64,000 nt of DNA from Alloprevotella sp. (GCA_023663135.1 JAMPIE010000010.1:1-64000); one strand, 5' to 3'; positions 55,362 through 64,000 are shown, counted from the first letter of the stretch. The notes: a model not told the origin generated them from the letters alone. A program made the numbers and translations.

Positions 55362-56786
55362 ATGAAAATCATCAAAGGGCTCATGACAGCCCTCCTCGCA
55401 GGAGCTTGCTCCTTGGCCGCTGATGCACAGGAGGCCAAGTATATCTTCTACTTCATCGGCGACGGTATGGGCCCCAACCAAGTGGCCTTAGCCGAATATT
55501 TCCTCGGCGAGATGGCCGACTCCGTCGGCATCTCCCCCATAGGCTTCACTCAATGGCCCGTGACCTCCCTGGCTTCCACCTACTCCATGACAGCCCGCGT
55601 GACCGACTCGGCCGCCTCAGGCACGGCCCTCGCCACCGGCACCAAGACGGCCAACGGTTGCATCGGAGTGGCCAGCGACAAGGTGACCCCCCTGAAGAGC
55701 ATCGCCTACCGCGCCAAAGAAGCCGGCAAGCGAGTGGGCATCTCCTCGAGCGTCGGTGTCAACCACGCCACCCCCGCTGCCTTCTATGGCCACCAGGCCA
55801 AGCGCAGCAGCTATAACGAGCTCGGCCACGAGCTCGCCGAGACCGGCTTTGACTTCTTTGGTGGCCCCGACTTCTATGGCCACGGCAAAGACACCGTAGG
55901 GGTCTACGATTATGCCCGCGCCCACGGCTACGTCATCACCCGCGGCGTCGACGACTTCAAGGCCCAAGCCCCCGCGGCCGAGAAGATCATCATGCTCCAG
56001 CCCGCCGAGGCAACGGCCATCGTGGGCGCCACCCTCCCTTATGCCATCAACCGCCGCGAGGGCGACATGAAGCTCCGCGACATAGTCGAGGGGGGCATCG
56101 AGTTTCTCACCCGCGACGGCAAGGCCGACTCCAACGGCTTCTTCTTCATGGTTGAAGGGGGCAACATCGACTGGCAGTGCCACAGCAACGACGGAGCCAC
56201 CGTGGCCCGCGAAGTCGTTGACTTCGACGACGCCATCTCCGTGGCCCACGACTTCTACCTCGCCCACCCCGACGAGACCCTCATCGTGGTGACCGCCGAC
56301 CATGAGACAGGTGCCCTCGGCCTCGGCACCGGCCCCTATGCCCTTAACCTCAAGGCGCTGGCCAATCAAAAGGTGAGCGAAGATGAGTTTAGCCGCATCA
56401 TCAACTCCATCCGCCAGGCCAACGACGGCAAAATCACCTGGGCACAAGCCAGCCAGGCCCTCGCCGACAACTTTGGCTTCTTCACCGAGGCAGTGACCCT
56501 CACCGAGGCCCAGGAGAAGCGCCTCCTCGACGCCTTCAATACCTCCTTTGGCCCCGATGCCAAGATTGTCGTGAGCGAGTATAAAGAAAACTATCCCCTC
56601 TCGGCCGTGGCCAAGGAGATTATCAACGAGATAGCCCTCATCGGCTGGGGTAGCGGAGGCCATTCAGCTGCCTACGTCCCTGTCTTTGCCATTGGCGCCG
56701 GTGCCGACCGCTTTACCAAGCGCAGCGACAACGCCATCATCCCCCGCATCATTGCCGCCGCCGGTGGATTTCCCGTAACCGACTGA
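55362..56786 (+). CDS. Alkaline phosphatase
   Basis: A secreted PhoA-superfamily phosphatase of 474 residues with a signal peptide (about 1-22). The metal and nucleophile motifs are intact: FIGDGMG (metal Asp), VTDSAASGTALATG with the nucleophile Ser83, EGGNIDWQCHSNDG (metal Asp and His) and VTADHETGAL (Asp-His). It should hydrolyse phosphate monoesters in the periplasm. It follows the prenyl synthase by 36 nt and precedes a small lipoprotein by 19 nt. In contrast with the PafA-like protein at 9245, all catalytic residues are present. Confidence 0.94.
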   Translation: MKIIKGLMTALLAGACSLAADAQEAKYIFYFIGDGMGPNQVALAEYFLGEMADSVGISPIGFTQWPVTSLASTYSMTARVTDSAASGTALATGTKTANGCIGVASDKVTPLKSIAYRAKEAGKRVGISSSVGVNHATPAAFYGHQAKRSSYNELGHELAETGFDFFGGPDFYGHGKDTVGVYDYARAHGYVITRGVDDFKAQAPAAEKIIMLQPAEATAIVGATLPYAINRREGDMKLRDIVEGGIEFLTRDGKADSNGFFFMVEGGNIDWQCHSNDGATVAREVVDFDDAISVAHDFYLAHPDETLIVVTADHETGALGLGTGPYALNLKALANQKVSEDEFSRIINSIRQANDGKITWAQASQALADNFGFFTEAVTLTEAQEKRLLDAFNTSFGPDAKIVVSEYKENYPLSAVAKEIINEIALIGWGSGGHSAAYVPVFAIGAGADRFTKRSDNAIIPRIIAAAGGFPVTD

Positions 56787-56805
56787 TAATATGTATTATA
56801 CTTCA

Positions 56806-57189
56806 ATGAAAGCACTTCAAATACTCAAAGGCGCAGCCTTAGCATCCCTCCTGCTCTTCACCGCCACCGCCTGCGACGGCGGCGACCCCGACGAATATTA
56901 CATCAAATATACTGTGGGCATCAACCCCGGCGACAACGTCAACATCCGTTACAACGACGTCTACCACACCTTCCACGACATCACCGGCGTGCGCGACAGC
57001 GAGACCGTCGAAGAGATTATGGGCCCGGTGTGGGGCGGCTTCCATGCCACCATCAACGCCACTGTCAACGACGGCGAAGCCCCCCGCTTCATCCAGATTG
57101 ACGTGAGCGTCAACGGCGCCCCCTACGTCACCAAGGAGTATGTTGAGAAAGGAAAGACCGCCACATGGGTCGTCCCCATCGCCGACTAA
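56806..57189 (+). CDS. Small lipoprotein of unknown function
   Basis: A 127-residue protein with a lipoprotein signal (hydrophobic ALASLLLFTATAC, Cys about 22), then an acidic GGDPDEYY and a compact beta-rich domain with YTVGINPGDNVNIRYND, VWGGFHATINATVND and IDVSVNGAPYV. I cannot assign a family. The ATG at 56806 places the signal better than the in-frame ATG five codons earlier. It sits at the end of the prenyl synthase-phosphatase series and is followed by a terminator. Confidence 0.7.
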   Translation: MKALQILKGAALASLLLFTATACDGGDPDEYYIKYTVGINPGDNVNIRYNDVYHTFHDITGVRDSETVEEIMGPVWGGFHATINATVNDGEAPRFIQIDVSVNGAPYVTKEYVEKGKTATWVVPIAD

Positions 57190-57210
57190 TCCCCATCATT
57201 CACCCCATAG

Positions 57211-57245
57211 AATAGGGCTGCACCCCAGAGGAGTGCAGCCCTATT
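57211..57245. terminator. Bidirectional terminator between the small lipoprotein and lpd
   Basis: AATAGGGCTGCA (57211-57222) pairs perfectly with 57234-57245 around an 11-nt loop, between two converging genes. A and T residues flank both sides. Confidence 0.7.
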
Positions 57246-57285
57246 TAGTAATCTGCTCTATGGATCATGTGTAGCCGGCCTTATC

Positions 57286-58578
57286 CTAATTAGCAGCAGC
57301 GGATGAGGCGGCGAGGGCGAGAGCCTCGGCGAGGGTGGGGTGGGCGTGGACGGTGGCGGCGAGCTGCGCGGCAGTCAGGCGGCATGAGACAGCCAAGGCG
57401 GCCTCGGCGATGAGGTCGGCGGCGTGGGGGCCGCATATGTGGCAGCTGAGGATGGTGCCGTCGGGGGCAGTGACGAGCTTCACCATGCCGTCTGTCTCGC
57501 CGATTGCCATGGCATAGCCGTTGGCGCGGAAGGTGGCAGTGGTCTCGGTCACTTCATATCCCATCTCGCGCAGACGCGAGGCTGTGGGGCCCACGGAGGC
57601 CACGGCTGGGGAAGTGAAGCAGACGGCCGGGATAGCGTCGAGGTTGACGGGGATGCCGAGGATATGTCTCCCCTGGGCCTCAGCGGCGTGGGCCAGCATG
57701 CATTGGCCGTTGACGTCGCCTATGGCATAGATGCCGGGGACGGAGGTTGTAAAGTCGTTGTCGACGGCGATGAAGCCGCGCGGGGTGAGCTCGATGCCTG
57801 CTTCGGCTGTGCCCTGAGGGACGATGGGGCGACGGCCGACGGCCATGAGCACCTTGGCGGCGTCGAGGCTCTTCTCCTTTCCCTTGGCCTCAAAGGAGAC
57901 TCTCATCATATCATAGCCTGAGGGGGCAACGGCGGTGACCGCAGCGCCGGTGTGGAAGTCAACGCCGCGCCGACGAAGAGCCATGCGCAGCCTTTTGGCT
58001 ATCTCAGCGTCGATGCCGGGGAGTATTTCGGGGCAATATTCAATCACTGTCACCTTGACGCCCAAGGAGTTGAGCGCCGATGCAAACTCCATGCCTATCA
58101 CACCGCCACCAATGATTGCCATCGACTCGGGGAGCTCCGCGAGCTCGAGGAGGGAGTCGGAGTTGAGGCAGAGCTCGGCTCCGGGGATGGGGAGAGAGGC
58201 GGGAGTCGAGCCGGTGGCTATCACCACCTTATCGGCGCAGACCTGAGTCATGTCGGGTCCCTCGATGGCAATCACGTGGGGGGAGGGGGTGAACAGGGCG
58301 TTGCCATGATAGATGGTCACATCGCGGAGGATTGTCTCCACCCCCTCGCGGAGGGCGGGGATCACCTCGGAGATGCGCCTTCGGATGTCGGCATAAGGGA
58401 GGCCGGCCTCGGCGCCGTGGCATATCACCTTAGTCGGGATGCAGCCGCGATTGAGGCAAGTCCCGCCGAGGCGATCGCGCTCAATGAGAGCCACACGCGT
58501 GCCGCGCGAGGCGGCGGCAGCGGCGGTGGCATATCCGCCGGGGCCACCGCCAACGACAATGAGGTCAAAGCTTTCCAT
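57286..58578 (-). CDS. lpdA: Dihydrolipoyl dehydrogenase of the glycine cleavage system
   Basis: The L protein reoxidises dihydrolipoyl-GcvH with FAD and NAD+. The 430-residue flavoprotein has the FAD motif VVGGGPGGYATA, the redox disulphide GGTCLNRGCIPTK (Cys41, Cys46), the NAD motif IIGGGVIGMEFAS and the C-terminal active-site VHAHPTLAE (His413 region, Glu418). It is somewhat shorter than usual (450-470). It is the last gene of the glycine operon and overlaps gcvPB by 14 nt, so it is very probably dedicated to GcvH. Confidence 0.95.
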   Translation of the reverse strand: MESFDLIVVGGGPGGYATAAAAASRGTRVALIERDRLGGTCLNRGCIPTKVICHGAEAGLPYADIRRRISEVIPALREGVETILRDVTIYHGNALFTPSPHVIAIEGPDMTQVCADKVVIATGSTPASLPIPGAELCLNSDSLLELAELPESMAIIGGGVIGMEFASALNSLGVKVTVIEYCPEILPGIDAEIAKRLRMALRRRGVDFHTGAAVTAVAPSGYDMMRVSFEAKGKEKSLDAAKVLMAVGRRPIVPQGTAEAGIELTPRGFIAVDNDFTTSVPGIYAIGDVNGQCMLAHAAEAQGRHILGIPVNLDAIPAVCFTSPAVASVGPTASRLREMGYEVTETTATFRANGYAMAIGETDGMVKLVTAPDGTILSCHICGPHAADLIAEAALAVSCRLTAAQLAATVHAHPTLAEALALAASSAAAN

Positions 58579-60040
58579 TGCGCAGAGCCGAATAAGTCAC
58601 AACGGGGTTGAGGGCCGCGGCAGTGTCGTCGGGCTTCCTCACCGGGGTGTCGAGCGGAGCGTCATGGAGCTTCTGCGGCTCCTCGGCGGCCTCGCGGGCA
58701 ATCTCGCGCATGGCATCGATGAAGGCGTCGAGGGTCTCGAGGCTCTCGGTCTCGGTGGGCTCTATCATCAGGCTCTCATGGAAGAGGAGCGGGAAGTAGA
58801 TGGTGGGGGCGTGGAAGCCATAGTCGAGCAGACGCTTGGCCACATTGAGGGTGGTGACGCCGGTCGACTTGTCGATAAGCCCGTCAAAGACAAACTCATG
58901 CTTGCACACACGGTCAACTCCGAGGAGATATTTGTCGCGGAGGCTCTCCTTGATATAGTTGGCGGCGAGGGTCGACATGGGGCCCACTTCGGCCAGCCCC
59001 TCGCGTCCCAGAGAGAGAATGTAGCTCAGGGCGCGGAGCTGGACGGCAAAATTGCCCAGAGTTGCCGAGATGGAGCCCAGTGAGGCAGGGGATGAAGTGA
59101 GCGAGAAAGAACCGTCGGCATTGGCCACCACGCGCGGATTGGGCAGGAACTGCTCCAGACCCTTGCGTACACCCACCGGGCCGGAGCCGGGGCCGCCGCC
59201 GCCGTGGGGTGTGGAGAAGGTCTTGTGGAGGTTGATGTGCATCACGTCAAAGCCCATGTCGCCGGGGCGTGCCACTCCCACGAGGGGATTAAGGTTGGCA
59301 CCGTCGTAATACATCAGTGCGCCGGCCTCATGGACCATGCGCGCAATCTCGGGTATGTTGCTCTCAAAGATGCCAAGGGTGTTGGGGTTGGTCATCATCA
59401 TAGCCGCCACGTGGGGCCCAAGGAGGGGCTTGAGGGCTTCGAGGTCAACGGTGCCGTCGGGCAGGCTCTTCACCTCCACCACCTTGTAGCCGGCCATGGC
59501 AGCCGAGGCGGGGTTGGTGCCATGGGCCGAGTCGGGGATAATCACGGTGTCGCGGGCGGTGTCGCCGTTGGCATCGTGGAAGGCATGTATCACCATCATG
59601 CCGGTGAGCTCGCCGTGGGCCCCGGCAAAGGGGTTGAGGGTAAACTCGCTCATGCCGCCTATCTCGCTCAACAGGCGCTGGAGAGTCCAATATGCCTTGA
59701 GGGCACCCTGGGCATGGGAGGCGGGGGTGGAAGGGTGGAGGGCAGTCATCCCCGGCAGGGAGGCCATCTCCTCGTTGATCTTGGGATTATATTTCATGGT
59801 GCACGACCCGAGGGGATAGAAGCCGGTGTCGACACCAAAGTTGTTGGTAGACAGGTTGGTATAATGGCGCACGACCGTGGGCTCATCTACCTGAGGAAGC
59901 TCCGGTGCCTCGGCTCTGAGGAGCTCAGGGGGGAGCGCATCGGTCGAGAGGGGGGCGTAGACACCCTTGGGGACGGCACATCCGCGCCTGCCCTCGTGCG
60001 AAAGCTCAAAGATGAGCTTGTCATAAAATTTTCTGTTCAT
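58565..60040 (-). CDS. gcvPB: Glycine dehydrogenase (decarboxylating) subunit 2
   Basis: This is the PLP-binding half of the split P protein, which decarboxylates glycine and passes the aminomethyl group to lipoyl-GcvH. The 491-residue protein carries the PLP Lys273 in NLHKTFSTPHGGGGPGSGP. Other family motifs are FYPLGSCTMKYNP, DSAHGTNPASA and YYDGANLNPLVG. Length is normal for subunit 2 of the two-subunit form. It follows gcvPA by 8 nt. Confidence 0.96.
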   Translation of the reverse strand: MNRKFYDKLIFELSHEGRRGCAVPKGVYAPLSTDALPPELLRAEAPELPQVDEPTVVRHYTNLSTNNFGVDTGFYPLGSCTMKYNPKINEEMASLPGMTALHPSTPASHAQGALKAYWTLQRLLSEIGGMSEFTLNPFAGAHGELTGMMVIHAFHDANGDTARDTVIIPDSAHGTNPASAAMAGYKVVEVKSLPDGTVDLEALKPLLGPHVAAMMMTNPNTLGIFESNIPEIARMVHEAGALMYYDGANLNPLVGVARPGDMGFDVMHINLHKTFSTPHGGGGPGSGPVGVRKGLEQFLPNPRVVANADGSFSLTSSPASLGSISATLGNFAVQLRALSYILSLGREGLAEVGPMSTLAANYIKESLRDKYLLGVDRVCKHEFVFDGLIDKSTGVTTLNVAKRLLDYGFHAPTIYFPLLFHESLMIEPTETESLETLDAFIDAMREIAREAAEEPQKLHDAPLDTPVRKPDDTAAALNPVVTYSALRNGKL

Positions 60041-60048
60041 GGAGAGGG

Positions 60049-61377
60049 TCAGGAGTTGGTGATTATGTCGATGAGGGAGTCAATATCGGCCTGAGACTGC
60101 ATCTCTGTTACGGCAATGAGAAGCCTGTTAGAGCCGAGCTTCACTCCCGGGAGGATGCCGCGGGCCATGGCCTTTTCCATGATGGCATCGACCGGGGCCA
60201 TGGTGTCGATGGCCACCTCGTTGAGAAAAGGCTTGTCAGGGAAGGCCGCCTTTGCCTTCCCTGTGGCTTCGAGCTGTCGGAGGAGGTAGTGGGCGCCTCG
60301 GTAGCCGGCTTCACACACCTCGCGAAGCCCTTCGGAGCCCATCAGCGAGAGGTAGATGGTGGCATAGAGAGCCATGAGGCCTTGGTTGGAGCAGATGTTG
60401 GAGGTGGCTTTTTCGCGGCGGATATGCTGCTCGCGGGCTTGGAGGGTGAGGACAAAGACACGCTGGCCCGAGGCATCGGTAGTGGCGCCCACGATGCGTC
60501 CCGGCACCTTGCGTATCAAGCTCTTGGAGGCGCAGAGGAAGCCGAGGTAGGGGCCGCCGAAGCTCAGGGGCATTCCGAGGCTCTGTGCATCGCCGCAGGC
60601 AATGTCGGCCCCCCACTCTCCGGGGGTCTTGATGACGGCCAGGTCGCCGGCAATGCAGTTGACGGCAAGGAGAGCCTTGGCGGCGTGGACCTCATCGGCC
60701 AGGCCGGTATAGTCTTCGAGGATGCCGTAGCGATTGGGGGTGGCCACGATGACGCCGGCCACGGGATTGCCCTCGCAGAGCATGCGTGTGAGAGCCTGAC
60801 GGTCGGTCACGCCCTCGGTCTCGGGGATGACTTCGAGCTCGATGCCATGATAGCGGGCATAGGTGGCGGCCACGGCGCGCGTGGCTTCATTGACGGTGGA
60901 GGAGATGAGCACACGGCTGCGTTTACGGGCCGCGGCCACGCAGAGCATCATGGCCTCGGCGGTGGCCGTAGTGCCGTCATACATGGATGCGTTGCTCACC
61001 TCCATGCCGGTGAGCGAAGCCATCATGCTCTGATACTCAAAGATATATTGGAGAGTGCCTTGGCTTATCTCGGGCTGATAGGGGGTGTAGGCGGTCAGAA
61101 ACTCCGAGCGGCTGATGAGAGAGCCCACGGCCGCCGGGGCCATGTGGGAGTAGAAGCCGTTGCCGGCAAAGCATACTGAGGCGGGGCTGTTGAGAGAGTC
61201 GAGGGCGTGGAAAAAATCGCGCACCTCCTTCTCGCTCATCTCCGGCCCGACATCGTAGGGGCGACCTAAGAGGAGCTCTTGGGGCACGTCGGCATAAAGC
61301 TCCGCCTCAGAGGCCATGCCGCAACGGGCGAGCATGGCGGCGCGGTCGGCGGGGGTGTGAGGGATGTATCTGTGCAT
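60049..61377 (-). CDS. gcvPA: Glycine dehydrogenase (decarboxylating) subunit 1
   Basis: The N-terminal half of the split P protein, 442 residues. It starts HRYIPHTPADRAAML, typical of subunit 1, and contains FYSHMAPAAVGSLI, YTPYQPEISQGTLQ and MYDGTTATAEAM. It has the fold type I aminotransferase shape but no PLP lysine, which is carried by subunit 2. It lies 21 nt after gcvH. Confidence 0.96.
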   Translation of the reverse strand: MHRYIPHTPADRAAMLARCGMASEAELYADVPQELLLGRPYDVGPEMSEKEVRDFFHALDSLNSPASVCFAGNGFYSHMAPAAVGSLISRSEFLTAYTPYQPEISQGTLQYIFEYQSMMASLTGMEVSNASMYDGTTATAEAMMLCVAAARKRSRVLISSTVNEATRAVAATYARYHGIELEVIPETEGVTDRQALTRMLCEGNPVAGVIVATPNRYGILEDYTGLADEVHAAKALLAVNCIAGDLAVIKTPGEWGADIACGDAQSLGMPLSFGGPYLGFLCASKSLIRKVPGRIVGATTDASGQRVFVLTLQAREQHIRREKATSNICSNQGLMALYATIYLSLMGSEGLREVCEAGYRGAHYLLRQLEATGKAKAAFPDKPFLNEVAIDTMAPVDAIMEKAMARGILPGVKLGSNRLLIAVTEMQSQADIDSLIDIITNS

Positions 61378-61398
61378 CTCTTATGCTTTGGCGTGAAA

Positions 61399-61776
61399 TC
61401 AGTGTTTGGCTTCAGCCTCGCAGAGGGCTTTGTAGCCGGCCTCGTCGAGGAGAGCATCAAGCTCGTCGGGAGAGGTCATCTCCACCTTTATGATCCAGTT
61501 TTTGACGGGGTCGTCGTTGAGGAGGCGGGGATTGTCGAGGAGGAGCTCGTTGCTCTCAATGACGGCACCGGAGACTGGGGCAATGAGGTCGCTGGCGGCC
61601 TTGACGCTCTCCACGGCGCCGAAATCTTCGCCGGCGGTCACGTCGTCGCCCTGTTCGGGCATGTCTACATAGACGATGTTGCCTAAGGCGTGCTGGGCGT
61701 AGTCGGTGATGCCGATGTAGGCAATGTTGCCCTCGACGCGGGCATATTCATGGGTGGGGCTATAGTAGGTCTTCAT
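61399..61776 (-). CDS. gcvH: Glycine cleavage system H protein
   Basis: The lipoyl carrier that moves the aminomethyl group between P, T and L proteins. The 125-residue protein has the lipoylated Lys59 in GAVESVKAASDL, preceded by GNIVYVDMPEQGDDV and followed by PVSGAVIESNELLLDNP. Length is normal. The upstream lipoate ligase in the same operon is the likely source of its lipoyl group. Confidence 0.97.
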   Translation of the reverse strand: MKTYYSPTHEYARVEGNIAYIGITDYAQHALGNIVYVDMPEQGDDVTAGEDFGAVESVKAASDLIAPVSGAVIESNELLLDNPRLLNDDPVKNWIIKVEMTSPDELDALLDEAGYKALCEAEAKH

Positions 61777-61788
61777 TTATGGGTGTTG

Positions 61789-61817
61789 TTTTGTCAAGAT
61801 GTCAAAATGACAAATTG
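61789..61817. repeat. TGACA/TGTCA palindromic element, copy 3
   Basis: TTTTGTCAAGATG (61789-61801) is identical to 40825-40837 and is followed by TCAAAATGACAAATTG. TTTGTCA and TGACAAA form an imperfect hairpin. It sits between gcvT and gcvH within the operon and could shape message stability or local expression. Confidence 0.5.
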
Positions 61818-61828
61818 AAGGATTGATT

Positions 61829-62947
61829 TTATTTTTTGTAGCTTTTCTTGTAGAAGCGCTTTGCGGTGACCTCCACGGGGAAGGTCTTGCGGCGCACACG
61901 GACAGAGAGCCCCTGAGTGCCTTTGGCGGCATATCGGGCATCAATCAGGGCCATGGCGATGCTCTTGTCAACGGAGAGGCCTCGATAGCCGGTGGTGACT
62001 TCGCCAATCACCTCCCCCTCGGGTGAGAGCACTTCGGCGCCGTGGCGGGCAATGGCTCGGTCGAGTATCTCGAGTCCCACGAGCTTTCGGGCGGGGCCTT
62101 GCTCCTTTTGGGCGGCGCAGACATCGCGCCCTATAAATCCCCCCTCCTTGTCGAGCTTGACAAAGATGGCGAGGCCGGCCTCGATGGGGGTGATGGTGTC
62201 GGAGAGCTCGTCGCCGTAGAGCGGGAGGCCCACCTCGAAGCGGAGGGTGTCGCGGCAGCCGAGGCCGCAGGGCTCGCATTGGCCGCTCTCCACGAGGCGA
62301 TCCCAGCAATAGGCAATCATCTCGGGGTCGCCATAAAGCTCAAAGCCATCTTCGCCGGTATAGCCGGTGCGGCTCAGCAGCAGGGGGCGCCCGGTGTGGG
62401 GCTCGGTGGTGTCTATAAAGGTATAGAAAGCGAGGGAGGAGCCGTCGATGCGGAGCACCTGGCTAAGCGCCTGCTCGGCCAGCGGGCCCTGGACGGCAAT
62501 CTGGGCCGTGAGGGGGCTGAGGTCGGTTATCTCCACGTCATATTCGGCGGCGTGGGAGTTGATCCAAGCCACATCTTTGTCGATGTTGGCGGCGTTGATA
62601 ACCAGCAAGAAGCTCAGCTCGCCGGTCTTGTAGACCAGCAGGTCGTCGACGACGCCGCCGTCGGGGTGGAGCATCATTCCGTAAAAGATTTTGCCGATCG
62701 GAGCGCCGGCAATGTCGTTGGTAAAGATATGATTGACAAAGCGCTCGGCGTCGGGGCCGGTGACGGTCACCTCGCCCATGTGGCTCACGTCAAACACGCC
62801 GCAAGCCTCGCGGACAGCCTTATGCTCCTCGGCGATGCCCTTATATTGTATGGGCATGTCAAATCCGGCAAAGGGGCTCATCTGTGCGCCTAAGGCCACG
62901 TGGCGGCTATGGAGCGGGGTGGTCTTTATTTCTTGATTGTTTTCCAT
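61829..62947 (-). CDS. gcvT: Aminomethyltransferase (glycine cleavage T protein)
   Basis: The T protein takes the methylene group from aminomethyl-lipoyl-GcvH to tetrahydrofolate and releases ammonia. The 372-residue protein has KTTPLHSRHVALGAQMSPFAGFDMPIQY in outline at the start, the folate-site Asp region VFDVSHMGE, LSRTGYTGEDGFELY and GLGCRDTLRFEVGLPLYG. Length is normal. It is followed by gcvH after 52 nt containing a short palindromic element. Confidence 0.97.
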   Translation of the reverse strand: MENNQEIKTTPLHSRHVALGAQMSPFAGFDMPIQYKGIAEEHKAVREACGVFDVSHMGEVTVTGPDAERFVNHIFTNDIAGAPIGKIFYGMMLHPDGGVVDDLLVYKTGELSFLLVINAANIDKDVAWINSHAAEYDVEITDLSPLTAQIAVQGPLAEQALSQVLRIDGSSLAFYTFIDTTEPHTGRPLLLSRTGYTGEDGFELYGDPEMIAYCWDRLVESGQCEPCGLGCRDTLRFEVGLPLYGDELSDTITPIEAGLAIFVKLDKEGGFIGRDVCAAQKEQGPARKLVGLEILDRAIARHGAEVLSPEGEVIGEVTTGYRGLSVDKSIAMALIDARYAAKGTQGLSVRVRRKTFPVEVTAKRFYKKSYKK

Positions 62948-63019
62948 TGGTGTAGATGGTATCGGTATCCTAAGGTGTTGAATTTATCGGCAATGAGGGT
63001 CGGAGAGAGTGTGGGGGGA

Positions 63020-64000
63020 TTAGAAGAGGAGGTTGACGAGCTCATCGCGCGTAAGGCCATAGATGGTGTCGGCGGGGTCGATCTCCTTGAGGGCTAAGGC
63101 TGCCATGACGCTCTCGCGGTCAAAGTCGATCCCTTTGAGGTGGTCGAGGAGCGAGCTGTCGAGGTCGGCCAGGAGGAAGAAGTCGCCTTTGAGGTCTATC
63201 GAGTCGATGCGTCCATTGCGAGTCTGGACATCGACATAAAAGTCGCCCACCCCCTCAATCCGCTTGGAGAAGGCAGCGGCGCCTCTTATGTTGTGGCCTC
63301 TGAGCCATGAATCGTCATAATAATCCTTCTCAATCTCGGCAATCTCATTGAGCTGTCCCGGCGAGAGGTCGATGGCGCCGTCGGTCATGAATCGTCGAGC
63401 GGCCTCCATGAAGTCGTCAATCGATAAGTCGGGGCGGAAGCGAGTGATGGAAGTGACGCGAGAGCGCACACTCTCCACCCCCTTGCTTCTGAGCTTGGCC
63501 GAGGAGGGGGTGAGGGCAGCGGCCATGCGCTCGTGGTCGGCGGTGTAGAGCAACGTGCCGTGGGCAATGGAGCGTTGGCCCATGCGGTAGAAAGAGTTGC
63601 CGGAGACCTTTCGCCCCTCCGTGCCGACGGTGACGTCGTTGCGGCTGCCGGCATGGGCATCGATGCCGAGCGAGCGGAGCAGGGCGGCCACGCGCTCGGT
63701 GTAAGCGGCAAAGGTGGTCTGAGTGTCGGCCCCGCGGGGGGTGATGTAGCTCATCATGATGTTGCGCAGGTCGGCATAGACTGCTCCACCGCCGCTCTTG
63801 CGGCGATAGATCTCAATCCCGTGCTGTCGGCAGTAGTCAACGTTGACCTCGGTGTCCATCAGCTGGTTGCGGCCAATGATCACTGTAGGCTCCACAATCC
63901 ACATGAAGAAATAATCATGGTCGGGCACAAGGCAGCGGGCCACATACTCTTCGGCGGCAAGATAAAACGGGAGCCTGCGGCGCCCTCCGGGGATCGAGAC
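63020..64000 (-). CDS. Lipoate-protein ligase, N-terminus cut by the window end
   Basis: The protein attaches free or ATP-activated lipoate to carrier proteins such as GcvH. At least 327 residues are seen. The frame stays open to the last base of the window, with LPFYLAAEEYVARC before the first internal start, so the true start lies outside. The catalytic domain shows WIVEPTVIIGRNQ, EIYRRKSGGGAVYAD and GRKVSGNSFYRMG with the likely catalytic Lys. A C-terminal accessory domain (last 90 residues or so) is present, as in full-length LplA. It heads or precedes the glycine operon, 72 nt before gcvT, with no promoter seen between them. Confidence 0.92.
   Translation of the reverse strand, partial: VSIPGGRRRLPFYLAAEEYVARCLVPDHDYFFMWIVEPTVIIGRNQLMDTEVNVDYCRQHGIEIYRRKSGGGAVYADLRNIMMSYITPRGADTQTTFAAYTERVAALLRSLGIDAHAGSRNDVTVGTEGRKVSGNSFYRMGQRSIAHGTLLYTADHERMAAALTPSSAKLRSKGVESVRSRVTSITRFRPDLSIDDFMEAARRFMTDGAIDLSPGQLNEIAEIEKDYYDDSWLRGHNIRGAAAFSKRIEGVGDFYVDVQTRNGRIDSIDLKGDFFLLADLDSSLLDHLKGIDFDRESVMAALALKEIDPADTIYGLTRDELVNLLF

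Noticed and set aside
61777..61828. Glycine riboswitch between gcvT and gcvH
   Set aside because: The gap is only 52 nt, holds a short palindrome and has none of the tandem aptamer structure. The 72-nt gap before gcvT is also too short.
1..64000. CRISPR arrays, tRNA or rRNA genes, insertion sequences, prophage
   Set aside because: No regularly spaced direct repeats, cloverleaf-like stretches, transposase or phage genes were found on either strand.

Overview
The window looks like chromosomal core DNA from a GC-rich gut Bacteroidales, most likely a Muribaculaceae-like lineage. The evidence is the gene content (SusC/SusD pair, Rex, DUF4105, DUF1573, DUF6057, SbsA-Ig and PafA-like envelope proteins, a long SecA with an N-terminal insertion, a large signal peptidase I) and the promoters, many of which carry the Bacteroidetes -7 element TAnnTTTG instead of a sigma70 -10 box. 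I see no rRNA, tRNA, CRISPR array, insertion sequence or prophage. The lineage is inferred from gene content, not computed.

Layout: 1-242 is AT-rich and holds the guaA terminator. 243-9163 (minus) runs secA, a coiled-coil membrane protein, mgtC-like, a CPA2 antiporter, guaA. 9245-18457 (minus) is a roughly 9 kb envelope/redox operon: DUF6057 membrane protein, a beta-propeller lipoprotein with a CXXCH motif, an SbsA-Ig lipoprotein, Rex, a degenerate FAH-fold protein, a DUF4105 protein and a degenerate PafA-like protein. 18840-24690 (minus) is a SusC/SusD pair followed by the broken remains of an FN3-cohesin-dockerin-like protein. Between susC and polA lies a candidate small RNA with its own promoter and terminator.

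25119-32616 (plus) carries polA, a flippase-like membrane protein, a small membrane protein, mltG, an outer-membrane barrel and a C69 dipeptidase. It converges on recA (minus). 34196-42195 (minus) holds an N-acetylhexosamine-kinase-like protein, a very large modular sialidase and purB; the first two suggest use of host glycans. 42464-47893 (plus) is argS, a Bax inhibitor-1 family protein, dapB, lepB and wbqC. Then come thioredoxin (minus), dapA (plus), a secreted acidic protein with a two-promoter leader, two DUF1573 proteins plus meaB, a polyprenyl synthase, an alkaline phosphatase and a small lipoprotein (all plus).

57286-64000 (minus) is a complete glycine-cleavage operon in the order lipoate ligase (cut by the window end), gcvT, gcvH, gcvPA, gcvPB, lpd. 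The P protein is split in two, and the lipoate ligase and dihydrolipoyl dehydrogenase supply and recycle the lipoyl group of GcvH.

The most unusual parts are the Rex-linked operon with two enzyme-fold proteins that have lost their catalytic residues, the putative small RNA next to susC, a DNA polymerase I whose proofreading site is eroded, and two promoters so close to their start codons that the messages should be leaderless or nearly so.
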